This document shows positions 8,783 to 16,968 of a DNA stretch of 49,559 bases, in pieces; positions within the stretch are counted from its first letter, which is position 1, and every line of letters starts with the position of its first letter. A program made the position numbers and the translations under genes. Source of the DNA: Ga0077527 sp964533495 (GTDB taxonomy: Bacteria; Pseudomonadota; Gammaproteobacteria; Burkholderiales; SG8-41); assembly GCA_964533495.1 (NCBI GenBank), contig CAZHJU010000025.1, positions 1-49,559 on the forward strand, read 5' to 3'. A model generated the notes under the pieces. The model had not been told where the DNA came from. It did not search any database and saw only the letters and a program-made list of their open reading frames with translations.

Positions 8783-9915
8783 CAGCCGCCGTGAACACGG
8801 AATCGGTGATCAGGAAAGCCCGCCGCATTGTCGTCAAGGTCGGCAGCGGCCTCGTCACCAATGCCGGCCTCGGTCTCGATCACGCCGCGCTGACCGGCTG
8901 GGCGGAGCAGATCGCCCGGCTGCGCAAGGAAGGCCGGCAGATCGCGCTGGTTTCCAGCGGCGCCATCGCCGAAGGCATGCAGCGCCTGGGCTGGACGCGC
9001 CGCCCGCATGCGCTGCACGAGCTGCAGGCCGCCGCCGCGGTGGGCCAGATGGGCATGGTGCAGGTCTACGAGTCCTGTTTCCGCAGCCATGGCCTGCTAG
9101 CCTCGCAGATTCTGCTGACACACGAGGACCTCGCCGACCGCAAGCGCTACCTCAACGCGCGTTCGACGGTGCGCACGCTGCTCGACCTCGGCTCGATCCC
9201 GGTCATCAACGAAAACGACACGGTCGCCATGGACGAAATCCGTTTCGGCGACAACGATACGCTGGCGGCGATGGTGACCAACCTGATCGAGGCCGACGCG
9301 CTGATCATCCTGACCGACCAGCGCGGGCTCTACAGCGCCGATCCGCGCAAGGATCCGCAGGCGACGCTGATCGCCGACGCCACCGCGGGAGATCCCTACC
9401 TTGAAACGATTGCGGGCTCCACCGGCAGCGCCATCGCGCGCGGCGGCATGCTCACCAAGATCCTGGCCGCAAAGCGGGCGGCGCGCAGTGGCGCCGACAC
9501 GGTCATCGCCTGGGGCCGCGAAACCGATGTGCTGCTGCGGCTGGCTGCCGGCGAACGCATCGGCACGCAACTGCTCGCGCGGCAGGCGACCATCGCCGCG
9601 CGCAAGCAGTGGCTGGCCGATCACCTCCAGGTGCGCGGTCGCGTCACCCTCGATGCGGGCGCCGTGAAGGCGCTGCTGGTGGACGGCAAAAGCCTCCTGC
9701 CAGTGGGCGTCTGCCGCGTGGAGGGCGAATTCGAACGCGGTGAAGTCGTCGCCTGCGCCGACGAATCGGGACGGGAGATCGCGCGCGGCCTGGTCAACTA
9801 CGGCCATGCCGACGCGACGCGCATCCTGCGCGCGCCATCGAGCCAGATCGAGGCCAGGCTCGGCTATGTCGGCGAACCGGAACTGATCCACCGGGACAAT
9901 CTGGTCCTGCTGTAA
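8779..9915 (+). CDS. proB: Glutamate 5-kinase
   Basis: A 378-residue enzyme phosphorylating glutamate in the first step of proline synthesis. The amino-acid-kinase domain covers about 1-265: VVKVGSGLVTN, LVSSGAIAEGMQRLG, INENDTVAMDEIRFGDND, and the ATP-binding stretch ending GTGGMLTK-like (here GSAIARGGMLTKI). A PUA domain covers about 285-370. The ATGA overlap with obgE and the absence of proA downstream are usual for this group. It faces the CNP1-like gene with only 8 bp between stops. Confidence 0.96.
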   Translation: MTAAVNTESVIRKARRIVVKVGSGLVTNAGLGLDHAALTGWAEQIARLRKEGRQIALVSSGAIAEGMQRLGWTRRPHALHELQAAAAVGQMGMVQVYESCFRSHGLLASQILLTHEDLADRKRYLNARSTVRTLLDLGSIPVINENDTVAMDEIRFGDNDTLAAMVTNLIEADALIILTDQRGLYSADPRKDPQATLIADATAGDPYLETIAGSTGSAIARGGMLTKILAAKRAARSGADTVIAWGRETDVLLRLAAGERIGTQLLARQATIAARKQWLADHLQVRGRVTLDAGAVKALLVDGKSLLPVGVCRVEGEFERGEVVACADESGREIARGLVNYGHADATRILRAPSSQIEARLGYVGEPELIHRDNLVLL

Positions 9916-9923
9916 AGGCGGAA

Positions 9924-10466
9924 TCAGTCGGTAGTCTGTGGCCGCACCGGGCCGCGGCGCAGCGCCTGGACAATCTGGTCGGCGGTGCCCCTGACGGACT
10001 TGCCATCGCAGGCAAACTCGCCATACAGGGTGACATGGTGGGCGTTGACATGCTTGAACTCGATGTATTTCCAGCGCGGATCGCGTGCGCGCACCCAGCT
10101 GCCACCGGCGCGTCCGATCGCGTAGTACTTCTGCTCCCGGGTCTCGCAGCGGATGCCCTCGAAAGACACGTTGGTGGCTCCGCCCGAAGTCTTGATGACC
10201 AGCGTATAACGCACCACGCCGTCCTTGTCCGCCGAGACGGACTTGCCGTCGACGAAAAACCGGTGGCTGGACACCGAACCGACGTCGAGCGGAATCAGGT
10301 TGGCGTCGACGGGATAGGCCGGGAGCTGGGCCTGCATTTCCGACCACGAGGTGATCTCACGATCGAATTTGTAATCCCAGCCGTCCCACTGCGACTGCGC
10401 AAAGGCGGTAAGAGCGGAAAAAGCGCCCGCAAGCGCGGCCGCAATGTGCTTGATCGGCATGTTCAT
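9924..10466 (-). CDS. CNP1-like exported protein of unknown function
   Basis: A 180-residue protein with a clear Sec signal peptide: basic start MNMPIKH, a hydrophobic core, and a probable cut after AFA at about residue 23. The mature part (WDYKFDREITSWSEMQAQLP, then ...SSHRFFVDGKSVSADKDGVVRY...) matches the CNP1-like family found next to proB in many betaproteobacteria. It is presumably periplasmic or lipid-associated, although no lipobox cysteine is present. Two cysteines in the mature part could form a disulfide. The function is unknown. Confidence 0.82.
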   Translation of the reverse strand: MNMPIKHIAAALAGAFSALTAFAQSQWDGWDYKFDREITSWSEMQAQLPAYPVDANLIPLDVGSVSSHRFFVDGKSVSADKDGVVRYTLVIKTSGGATNVSFEGIRCETREQKYYAIGRAGGSWVRARDPRWKYIEFKHVNAHHVTLYGEFACDGKSVRGTADQIVQALRRGPVRPQTTD

Positions 10467-10516
10467 GCGCCGATTGTAGCGCCTGCAGCGGAGGTGCGGA
10501 CGCCGCCGGCGCCAGG

Positions 10517-11104
10517 CTACCGGGCCAGGTCGGCGAGCAGCGATGCGCGCGTCGCGTCGCCAACCCGCTCCACGAATGCGGAATAATTCGGGTGATCGAC
10601 ACCCGCAGCCAGCGCTGCGCCGCCGCGCAATGCCTCGACCATTGCCGGAGCGAGTTCGAAACGCATGAAATGCACCGAGGAGGTTTTTTCGGCGTTCTCA
10701 CGCTCGAGATCCTCATCGGCGATCGCATAGACGCGGTCGCAGCCTGACACCTGCACCCAGACCCTGTCCTCGACGCCGATCAGCTTCGCGAGCCAGATCC
10801 GGCGCTCGTTTTCGTCCGGATACTCGATCATCATCGTCGCTTTCCAGTTGCTGCCATCCGGAATCAGCGGATTGTAGGCCTCGAGCTCGTCGTTGATGCC
10901 GTCTTCCTCGAATATGCGTTCGGCACGGAGCATCTCCTGGACCTGATAGCGGATGGTCAGTTCGTCCTCGAAAATCAGCGTGATGCTGGTGCCGAGATGC
11001 AATACGCGGTCCTTCTTGTGCGCCATGACCTTCGCGCGGAATTCCGGGCGGGCCTTGGCATAAGCTTCGAGGGACATCAGGGTGTCGCGGGTAATTTGCG
11101 GCAT
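10517..11104 (-). CDS. DUF3501 family protein
   Basis: A 195-residue soluble protein. It begins MPQITRDTLMSLEAYAKARPEFR and contains HLGTSITLIFEDELTIRYQVQEMLRAERI, typical of DUF3501. The ATG at 11104 is preferred over an in-frame GTG at 11116 because the GAGGA ribosome-binding site lies between them. It overlaps the end region of the upstream Fe-S gene (stop at 11113) within 9 bases and is therefore in the same operon. DUF3501 is regularly found with the HdrB-like Fe-S protein and rubrerythrin, as here. Its biochemical role is unknown. Confidence 0.85.
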   Translation of the reverse strand: MPQITRDTLMSLEAYAKARPEFRAKVMAHKKDRVLHLGTSITLIFEDELTIRYQVQEMLRAERIFEEDGINDELEAYNPLIPDGSNWKATMMIEYPDENERRIWLAKLIGVEDRVWVQVSGCDRVYAIADEDLERENAEKTSSVHFMRFELAPAMVEALRGGAALAAGVDHPNYSAFVERVGDATRASLLADLAR

Positions 11105-11112
11105 GTCGATCC

Positions 11113-12450
11113 TCACAGTCCGTAGGCAATGCGTATCAGGGTGATCGGGTGCTGCTTTTCGGCGCCGGTCCCGGCGCCGTCACCAATGCCCTGCTGGATA
11201 TGGCGGCCGGCGATCGCGCAGTCCGAACTGATGTAGTCGGGCGCGGCCTCGCCCATCTGGCGGAACACCGGGCGGCCGATCTTCATCGACTGCCCGAAAA
11301 ACTCGCTCTTGACGCCCCAGGTGCCGTCATGGCCCGCGCAGCGCTCGACCGTGGTGACCTTGGTCTCCGGCACCATCTCGAGCAGCTCGCGTGTCTTCTG
11401 CCCCATGTTCTGGACGCGCAGGTGGCAGGGAATGTGGTACGACACCTTGCCCAAGGGCTTGCCGAAACCGGTTTTCAGCAGCCCGTCCTTGTGGCGCAGC
11501 ACCAGGTATTCGAAGGGATCGAACATCGCCTCGGCCACGGCCTTGACGTCGGGATCGTCCGGAAACATCAGCGGCAGCTCCTGCTTGAACATCAGCGTGC
11601 AGGATGGCACGGCGGTGAGGATCGCGTAGCCCTCGCGCGCCAGCTTCGCCAGCGGCGGGATGTTGATGTCCTTGTTGCGGGCGACGGCCTCGAGGTCGCC
11701 CAGCTCGAGCTTGGGCATGCCGCAGCAGGCCTCCTTCTCGACGACGATCGACGGCACCTCGTTGTGGGCGAGGATTTTCAGCAGGTCGTGGCCGATGCCC
11801 GGTTCGTTGTAGTTGACGTAGCAGGTCGAGAAAATCGCGACCTTGCCCGGGGTCTGCCCGCCGTCCTTCACCGGGAAGGAGGCATCGGGCCTGGCCGTCG
11901 CGCGGAACTTCGCGCTGTCGTATTCGGGCAGCACGCGGTCCTTGTGGATGCCCAGCACGCTGTCCATGACCTTGCGCACGGGCGCGGCCTTGTTGGCGGC
12001 ATTGACCATCTGCACCACCACCGGGATCGAGGCAAGCCTGCCCAGCGCGTCGGTGCTCGACAGCAGCCTGTCGCGGAAGCCGGTTTCGCCCTTGCGGAAC
12101 TTGACCGCCTTGGCGCGCAGCATCAGGTGCGGGAAATCGACATTCCATTCGTGCGGCGGCACGTACGGACACTTGGTCATGTAGCACATGTCGCAGAGGT
12201 AGCAGCGGTCGATGACCTCCCAGTAGTCCTTCTTGGGAATGCCGTCGACTTCCAGCGTCGGACTTTCGTCGACGAGGTCGAACAGCTTCGGAAACGCGGT
12301 GCAGAGATTCACGCAGCGGCGGCAGCCGTGGCAGATGTCGAACACGCGTTCGAGTTCGTGGTTGAGCTTGTCCTCGTCGTAGAAATCGGCCGATTTCCAG
12401 TCCAGGGGGTGCCGGGTCGGGGCCTCGAGACTGCCTTCGCGTACGGTCAT
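11113..12450 (-). CDS. GlpC/HdrB-like iron-sulfur protein with CCG domains
   Basis: A 445-residue soluble redox protein. The N-terminal part has two cysteine clusters for cubane Fe-S centres: CHGCRRCVNLC at about 40-50, and CYLCDMCYMTKCP at about 83-95. The C-terminal half has two cysteine-rich (CCG-type) domains: FSTCYVNYNEPGIG...EACCGMPKLE, then HIPCHLRVQN...ERCAGHDGTWG. The architecture resembles GlpC and heterodisulfide reductase subunit CB fusions. With rubrerythrin upstream and DUF3501 downstream it makes a conserved set, plausibly passing electrons for peroxide or thiol reduction. The substrate is unknown. It is unlinked to the sHdr cluster at the right of the window. Confidence 0.85.
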   Translation of the reverse strand: MTVREGSLEAPTRHPLDWKSADFYDEDKLNHELERVFDICHGCRRCVNLCTAFPKLFDLVDESPTLEVDGIPKKDYWEVIDRCYLCDMCYMTKCPYVPPHEWNVDFPHLMLRAKAVKFRKGETGFRDRLLSSTDALGRLASIPVVVQMVNAANKAAPVRKVMDSVLGIHKDRVLPEYDSAKFRATARPDASFPVKDGGQTPGKVAIFSTCYVNYNEPGIGHDLLKILAHNEVPSIVVEKEACCGMPKLELGDLEAVARNKDINIPPLAKLAREGYAILTAVPSCTLMFKQELPLMFPDDPDVKAVAEAMFDPFEYLVLRHKDGLLKTGFGKPLGKVSYHIPCHLRVQNMGQKTRELLEMVPETKVTTVERCAGHDGTWGVKSEFFGQSMKIGRPVFRQMGEAAPDYISSDCAIAGRHIQQGIGDGAGTGAEKQHPITLIRIAYGL

Positions 12451-12474
12451 GGTATGTGGCTCGCCAGAGTGGGT

Positions 12475-12508
12475 GGGAAAAGAAAGAGGCGCCTGTCGCG
12501 CCCCTTTC
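12475..12508 (-). terminator. Terminator or attenuator between rubrerythrin and the Fe-S gene
   Basis: On the minus strand GAAAGGGGCGC pairs with GCGCCTCTTTC (11 bp, one G-T wobble) over a 5-nt loop and is followed by TTTTCCC. It sits in the 84-bp gap after rubrerythrin. It should cut expression of the downstream Fe-S and DUF3501 genes relative to rubrerythrin rather than abolish it. Confidence 0.7.
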
Positions 12509-12534
12509 TGCCTGCCTTGTCGGCCTTGCTGGTA

Positions 12535-12954
12535 TCAGTCGGCTAGGCCGTCCAGGGCTTTCTGGAAACGGTTGGCGTGCGAGCGCTCGGCTTTCGCCAG
12601 CGTCTCGAACCAGTCGGCGATTTCGCCGAAGCCTTCGTCGCGCGCGGTCTTCGCCATGCCCGGGTACATGTCGGTGTACTCGTGGGTCTCGCCGGCGATC
12701 GCGGCTTTCAGGTTGTCGCGGGTGCGGCCGATCGGCAGATCGGTGGCGGGGTCGCCGCAGGCTTCCATGTATTCGAGGTGTCCGTGGGCATGACCGGTCT
12801 CGCCTTCGGCGGTGGAACGGAACACGGCAGCAACATCATTCTGGCCTTCGACGTCCGCTTTCGCTGCGAAGTACAGATAGCGGCGGTTGGCTTGTGATTC
12901 ACCGGCAAACGCGGCTTTCAGGTTGCCATGGGTTTTCGAATTCTTGAGCTGCAT
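12535..12954 (-). CDS. Rubrerythrin (diiron domain only)
   Basis: A 139-residue four-helix ferritin-like protein. Diiron carboxylate motifs occur as two related ExxH-type pairs: AFAGESQANRRY and AEGETGHAHGHLE in the first half, AIAGETHEYTDMY and AKAERSHANRF in the second. There is no C-terminal rubredoxin domain, so electrons must come from a partner; the Fe-S protein downstream is the obvious candidate. Rubrerythrins reduce hydrogen peroxide in the cytoplasm. An AAAGGAG ribosome-binding site lies 5-7 bases before the ATG. Palindromic sequences upstream suggest regulated expression. Confidence 0.92.
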   Translation of the reverse strand: MQLKNSKTHGNLKAAFAGESQANRRYLYFAAKADVEGQNDVAAVFRSTAEGETGHAHGHLEYMEACGDPATDLPIGRTRDNLKAAIAGETHEYTDMYPGMAKTARDEGFGEIADWFETLAKAERSHANRFQKALDGLAD

Positions 12955-12999
12955 AAAAACTCCTTTAAAATCAATAGGTTACGTTAATGCCTCGTATGC

Positions 13000-13067
13000 C
13001 CGAAGTCTATTCGGACATGCTCGGGAACAACCTACCACACAGATATTTAGACTTGATCTAATCTGTG
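13000..13067 (-). promoter_or_regulatory. Candidate operator and leader hairpin upstream of rubrerythrin
   Basis: Two overlapping inverted repeats lie about 95-115 bp before the rubrerythrin start: TTAGA-CTTGA-TCTAA at 13047-13061 and CACAGAT...ATCTGTG at 13038-13044/13061-13067. A third, CCGAA-GTCTA-TTCGG, at 13000-13014 would form a small hairpin in the leader. The symmetry suggests binding by a dimeric regulator, but I cannot match it to a named consensus such as Fur, PerR, FNR or IscR. Confidence 0.45.
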
Positions 13068-13134
13068 AAAGGAGTGTAAGTCGAACCTCGAGCCGGAGTC
13101 AACATTCAACGACGGGCAGAAAGGGAAAACGCCT

Positions 13135-13728
13135 TCAGCGCCCGAGGCTCGCCTCGATGTCGGCGAACGTGCGCGCCACCGCTTCCGTGGTGATGGCGAT
13201 GCCCAGTTGGCGGGCGATCTGCGTCGCGGAGAACACGCCGCGCACGCGCTGCCGCCCCTTCGCATCGAGATCCACCACCAGGGTGTGCTGGCGTCCGGCG
13301 GCCTTCAGCGTGGCCACGATGCGCCCGACGGTTGCGGCCTGCACATCGCGCAGGTCGAGGACCTCCAGCCTGTCGCGCGGCGTCATGATGTCACGCACCT
13401 GGATCTCGCTGCGCGGAACGCCGCGCTGCACGGCCGCCTTGACCGGCTTCTCGCCAAGTACGTCGTTCGCCGTGACGATGCCGTGCACCTGCCGGTCCTG
13501 GTCGACGACCAGCAGCAGCCTGACGCCGCGCTGGATCATCCGGCGGTGCGCCTCGTCGACCGCATCGCCGGGCAGGATGATCACCGCGGTCACCCGGGTC
13601 AGATCGGTCATCACGTCAACCGCGGGACTGTCGATCCGCGCGCGCTCGAGAACCGCCTGCGTGGGCTGCGCGTAGCCGCTGCCCTCTCCAAGCGCAATGG
13701 GTTTGATGGCCGTGTAATCGCGCGTCAT
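13135..13728 (-). CDS. Twin CBS-domain protein
   Basis: A 197-residue protein made of two CBS domains: about residues 35-95 (VMTDLTRVTAVIILPGDAVDEAHRRM...LLLVVDQDRQVHGIVTANDVLG) and about 105-175 (VRDIMTPRDRLEVLDLRD...HTLVVDLDAKGRQRVRGVFSATQI). CBS pairs bind adenosine nucleotides or S-adenosylmethionine. No catalytic domain is attached, so a regulatory role is likely. The ATG at 13728 is chosen for the AGGCGG site before it. An earlier in-frame start at 13782 lacks such a site. Confidence 0.85.
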   Translation of the reverse strand: MTRDYTAIKPIALGEGSGYAQPTQAVLERARIDSPAVDVMTDLTRVTAVIILPGDAVDEAHRRMIQRGVRLLLVVDQDRQVHGIVTANDVLGEKPVKAAVQRGVPRSEIQVRDIMTPRDRLEVLDLRDVQAATVGRIVATLKAAGRQHTLVVDLDAKGRQRVRGVFSATQIARQLGIAITTEAVARTFADIEASLGR

Positions 13729-13798
13729 GTCCGCCTGCCTTTCGAATATTGAATCAAGCCCGGCACCGCCCGGGGCATGCACGCCCGGCAGCGTTGCG

Positions 13799-14317
13799 CT
13801 AGACGCCGACCAGCGGCGAACGCAAACCCTTGCGCTGCGCGGGACGACGCGCGAGGTAACGGGAAAGCTCGTTCAGCGCCTGTTCGTAAACCGCGCGCTT
13901 GAATTCGATGACATCCTGCGTCGGCGCCCAGTATTCGTGCCAGCGCCAGGCGTCGAATTCGGGTTTCTCGGTCGCGCGCAGGCAGACATCGCAGTCGCGG
14001 CCAACGAGGCGCAGCAGAAACCAGATCTGCTTCTGTCCCCGGTAATTGCCACGCCATTCGCGCCGCAGCCAGCGCTCCGGCACTTCATAGCGCAGCCAGT
14101 CCCGGGTGCGCCCCAGAACCTGCACATGCTCCGGTTTCAGTCCGACCTCCTCGTGCAATTCCCGGTACATCGCCGCTTCCGGACGTTCGCCGCCCTTGAT
14201 GCCGCCCTGCGGAAACTGCCACGAGTGCTCGCGCACCCGCTTACCCCAGAACACCTCGTTTTTCGAATTGCACAGAACGATTCCGACATTGGGGCGATAG
14301 CCATCTCGGTCGATCAT
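13799..14317 (-). CDS. rppH: RNA pyrophosphohydrolase RppH
   Basis: A 172-residue Nudix enzyme that removes pyrophosphate from the 5' end of mRNA and starts RNase E-dependent decay. It begins MIDRDGYRPNVGIVLCN, the RppH signature start. The Nudix box runs from GGIKGGERPE through REL to HEEVGL (residues about 38-60). WQFPQGG and KQIWFLL are also characteristic. An ATG two codons upstream (14323) is an alternative start. Being close to proS is usual for betaproteobacteria. Confidence 0.94.
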   Translation of the reverse strand: MIDRDGYRPNVGIVLCNSKNEVFWGKRVREHSWQFPQGGIKGGERPEAAMYRELHEEVGLKPEHVQVLGRTRDWLRYEVPERWLRREWRGNYRGQKQIWFLLRLVGRDCDVCLRATEKPEFDAWRWHEYWAPTQDVIEFKRAVYEQALNELSRYLARRPAQRKGLRSPLVGV

Positions 14318-14399
14318 GGTCATCCCCGGATTGATTGATCATATGAGATTGATTTTTTCACAAATCCCGGGGCATTGAAAGCCCGTGACCCGCGGGAAT

Positions 14400-15188
14400 T
14401 CAGGGGTACAGAAAGTCCGCGTCGCTGCGGTTCATCGTGCGCAGGCCGTCGACGAACAGCGGAAATTCCAGCCCGTAATGGGCCTCGATGGCGGACGCCC
14501 GTTGCCGCAGGTCGGCCCAGCGCAATGACCCCGGCGGATCGCGGAAACCGAAGGCGATGATGTTTCCCGGCTTGCGCGCGGGCAGGCACAGGTTGCCCGC
14601 CGGGAACGCGGCTTCGATCCGCTTGAGCACTTCGTTGAACTGACGGTCACCGCCCCAGAGGTTGACCACCATCATGCCGCCCGGCACCAGCCGTTCCCGG
14701 CAGTGGTTGTAGAACTCGCGCGTGGCCAGCGCCTCGACATGGGACTCCGCATCGTAGCCGTCGACCATGATCAGGTCGGCACCGATGTCTTCCCTTGCCA
14801 TGTATTCCGCGCCGTCGCCGACGATGACCTCGAAGCGGTCGTCGTCCGGCGGCACCAGAAAACACTGCCGCGCAACCGCCACGACCTGCGGATCCAGTTC
14901 GAGGACCCGCACCCGCGCCTGCGGCAGGTGATGGCGGACGTACTTCGCGACCGAACCGCCGCCCAGGCCGACCATCAGCACGTCCCGCGGATCTTCACGG
15001 AACAGCAGGCAGGCCATCATCGAACGCGTGTAAGCCAGTTCGAGATCCAGGGGCCGCGCGATGCGCATCGCGCTCTGCACGGTGTCGCTGCCGATGTGCA
15101 GCGAACGCACGCCGAATTTCTCGCTGACATAGACGGTTTTGGCGTCTTCCGCCGGCTTGCGCAGGCGCCATTTGGGCATGAATTTCAT
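14400..15188 (-). CDS. Spermidine-synthase-like methyltransferase-fold protein
   Basis: A 262-residue protein with the polyamine aminopropyltransferase fold. A beta-strand N-terminal part includes VRSLHIGSDTVQSAMRI, followed by the Rossmann motif VLMVGLGGGSVAKY, the acidic VLELDPQVV, and the catalytic-region DLIMVDGYDAESH. The motif order is that of SpeE, but the protein lacks some gate-loop features, so the true substrate could be another amine. It is divergent from proS across 67 bp. The ATG at 15188 matches the family start (MKFMPKWRLRK); a second ATG is three codons later. Confidence 0.78.
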   Translation of the reverse strand: MKFMPKWRLRKPAEDAKTVYVSEKFGVRSLHIGSDTVQSAMRIARPLDLELAYTRSMMACLLFREDPRDVLMVGLGGGSVAKYVRHHLPQARVRVLELDPQVVAVARQCFLVPPDDDRFEVIVGDGAEYMAREDIGADLIMVDGYDAESHVEALATREFYNHCRERLVPGGMMVVNLWGGDRQFNEVLKRIEAAFPAGNLCLPARKPGNIIAFGFRDPPGSLRWADLRQRASAIEAHYGLEFPLFVDGLRTMNRSDADFLYP

Positions 15189-15255
15189 CGGTTGCAGGGC
15201 ATGAGGGTTGCGTAAGGTCCGGTAGAATAAGGGTTTTATCCGACCGGGAACAGGC

Positions 15256-16968
15256 ATGCGCGTTTCGCAGTTTTTCATTTCCACGCTGAAAGAGGCGCCT
15301 TCGGAGGCCGAGGTCATCAGCCACAAGCTGATGCTGCGCGCCGGGCTGATCAAGCGCCTGACCAGCGGGGTCTACACCTGGATGCCGCTGGGCCTGCGGG
15401 TGCTGCGCAAGGTCGAACACATCATCCGGGAAGAAATGAACCGCGGCGGCGCGATCGAGCTGCTGATGCCGGCGGTGCAACCGGCGGAACTGTGGCAGGA
15501 ATCGACCCGCTGGGAGCAGTACGGACCGGAACTGCTGCGGATCAAGGACCGTCACCAGCGCGATTTCTGTTTCGGCCCCACCCACGAGGAAGTCATCAGC
15601 GACGTGGTGCGGCGCGAGGTCAAAAGCTACCGCCAGTTGCCGCTGAACTTCTACCAGATCCAGACCAAGTTCCGCGACGAAATCCGGCCGCGTTTCGGCG
15701 TCATGCGCGGGCGCGAGTTCGTGATGAAGGACGCCTATTCCTTCCATGTCGACTACGACGACCTGGTGCGCGAGTACCGCAACATGCACGACACCTACTG
15801 CCGCATCTTCACGCGTCTGGGCTTGGAATTCCGCCCGGTCGCCGCGGACACCGGCTCGATCGGCGGCACCGGCTCCCATGAATTCCACGTGCTTGCCGAC
15901 TCGGGCGAGGACGCCATCGCCTACTGCCCGCAGTCGGACTATGCGGCCAACGTCGAACTCGCCGAAGCCGTGGCGCCCAAAACGCCGCGGGCCGCCCCGG
16001 CGCAGCCCCTGCAAAAAGTGCATACCCCCCGCGTCAAGACCATTGACGAACTGTGCGGCTTCCTCAAGCTGTCCGCCGATCGCACCGTCAAGGCCATCGT
16101 TGTCGACGGCGCCGATGGCAGCCCGGTGCTGCTGCTGCTGCGGGGAGACCATGAACTGAACCTGATCAAGGCCGGAAAGCTGCCGCAGCTCAAACAGCCG
16201 GTCGCGTTTGCCTCCGCCGATGGCATACGGACGGCCTTTGGCGCGAACCCGGGTTCACTGGGTCCCGCCGGCTTCGCCGGAACCGTGATCGCGGACCGGG
16301 CGGTCACGGCCATGTCCGATTTCGTCATCGGCGCCAACACCGACGACCACCACTACACCGGCGCCAACATCGGCCGCGATTTCCCCGAACCGGTCTTCGC
16401 CGACATCCGCAACGCGGTGCCCGGAGATCCCTCGCCTGACGGCAAAGGCGCGCTGGAGATCTGCCGCGGCATCGAAGTGGGGCACATCTTCCAGTTGCGC
16501 AGCAAGTATTCACGGGCGCTCAATCTCGGCTTTCTCGACGAATCGGGCAAGACGCAGATCATGGAAATGGGCTGCTACGGCATCGGCGTCACGCGCATCG
16601 TCGCCGCGGCGATCGAACAGAACCACGACGATCGCGGCATCATATTTCCCCGCGCCATCGCGCCCTTCGATGTCGCGATCACGCCGATCGGCTACCGCAA
16701 GAACGCGCAGGTCAAGGCGGCGGCCGACCAGTTGCTTGCCGAACTCGCGGCGGCAGGCATCGACGCGCTGCTCGACGACCGGGACGAACGGCCGGGCGTG
16801 ATGTTCGCCGACATGGAACTGATCGGCGTGCCCCATCGCATCGTCATCGGCGATCGCGGCCTCAAGGAAGGGCAGTTCGAGTACAAGGGCCGGCGTGACG
16901 CACAGCCACGCAACATTCCGCAGGCCGATGCAAAAAACATAATAAAATCAATGGTATGTGGAGACTGA
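15256..16968 (+). CDS. proS: Prolyl-tRNA synthetase, bacterial type
   Basis: A 570-residue class II synthetase charging tRNA-Pro. Motif 1 is in the N-terminal region (RRVEHIIREEMNRGGAIELLMP-like, here KVEHIIREEMNRGGAIELLM). Motif 2 spans KFRDEIRPRFGVMRGREFVMKD. The editing (INS) domain lies between motifs 2 and 3, with VKAIVVDGADGSPVLLLLRGDHELN. Motif 3 is MGCYGIGVTRI and the anticodon-binding domain is C-terminal. The length is normal for the bacterial type. A TAGAAT -10-like box lies about 30 bp upstream. The last 13 bases overlap the next gene. Confidence 0.97.
   Translation: MRVSQFFISTLKEAPSEAEVISHKLMLRAGLIKRLTSGVYTWMPLGLRVLRKVEHIIREEMNRGGAIELLMPAVQPAELWQESTRWEQYGPELLRIKDRHQRDFCFGPTHEEVISDVVRREVKSYRQLPLNFYQIQTKFRDEIRPRFGVMRGREFVMKDAYSFHVDYDDLVREYRNMHDTYCRIFTRLGLEFRPVAADTGSIGGTGSHEFHVLADSGEDAIAYCPQSDYAANVELAEAVAPKTPRAAPAQPLQKVHTPRVKTIDELCGFLKLSADRTVKAIVVDGADGSPVLLLLRGDHELNLIKAGKLPQLKQPVAFASADGIRTAFGANPGSLGPAGFAGTVIADRAVTAMSDFVIGANTDDHHYTGANIGRDFPEPVFADIRNAVPGDPSPDGKGALEICRGIEVGHIFQLRSKYSRALNLGFLDESGKTQIMEMGCYGIGVTRIVAAAIEQNHDDRGIIFPRAIAPFDVAITPIGYRKNAQVKAAADQLLAELAAAGIDALLDDRDERPGVMFADMELIGVPHRIVIGDRGLKEGQFEYKGRRDAQPRNIPQADAKNIIKSMVCGD

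Noticed and set aside
13000..13067. Calling the rubrerythrin upstream repeats a Fur, PerR or FNR box
   Set aside because: The half-sites and spacing do not match those consensuses, so I left the regulator unnamed.
16930..16955. ATAATAAAATCAAT, partly like the 19-bp repeat
   Set aside because: Only 11 bases match and it lies in the coding end of proS and the start of the next gene; too short to be a third copy.
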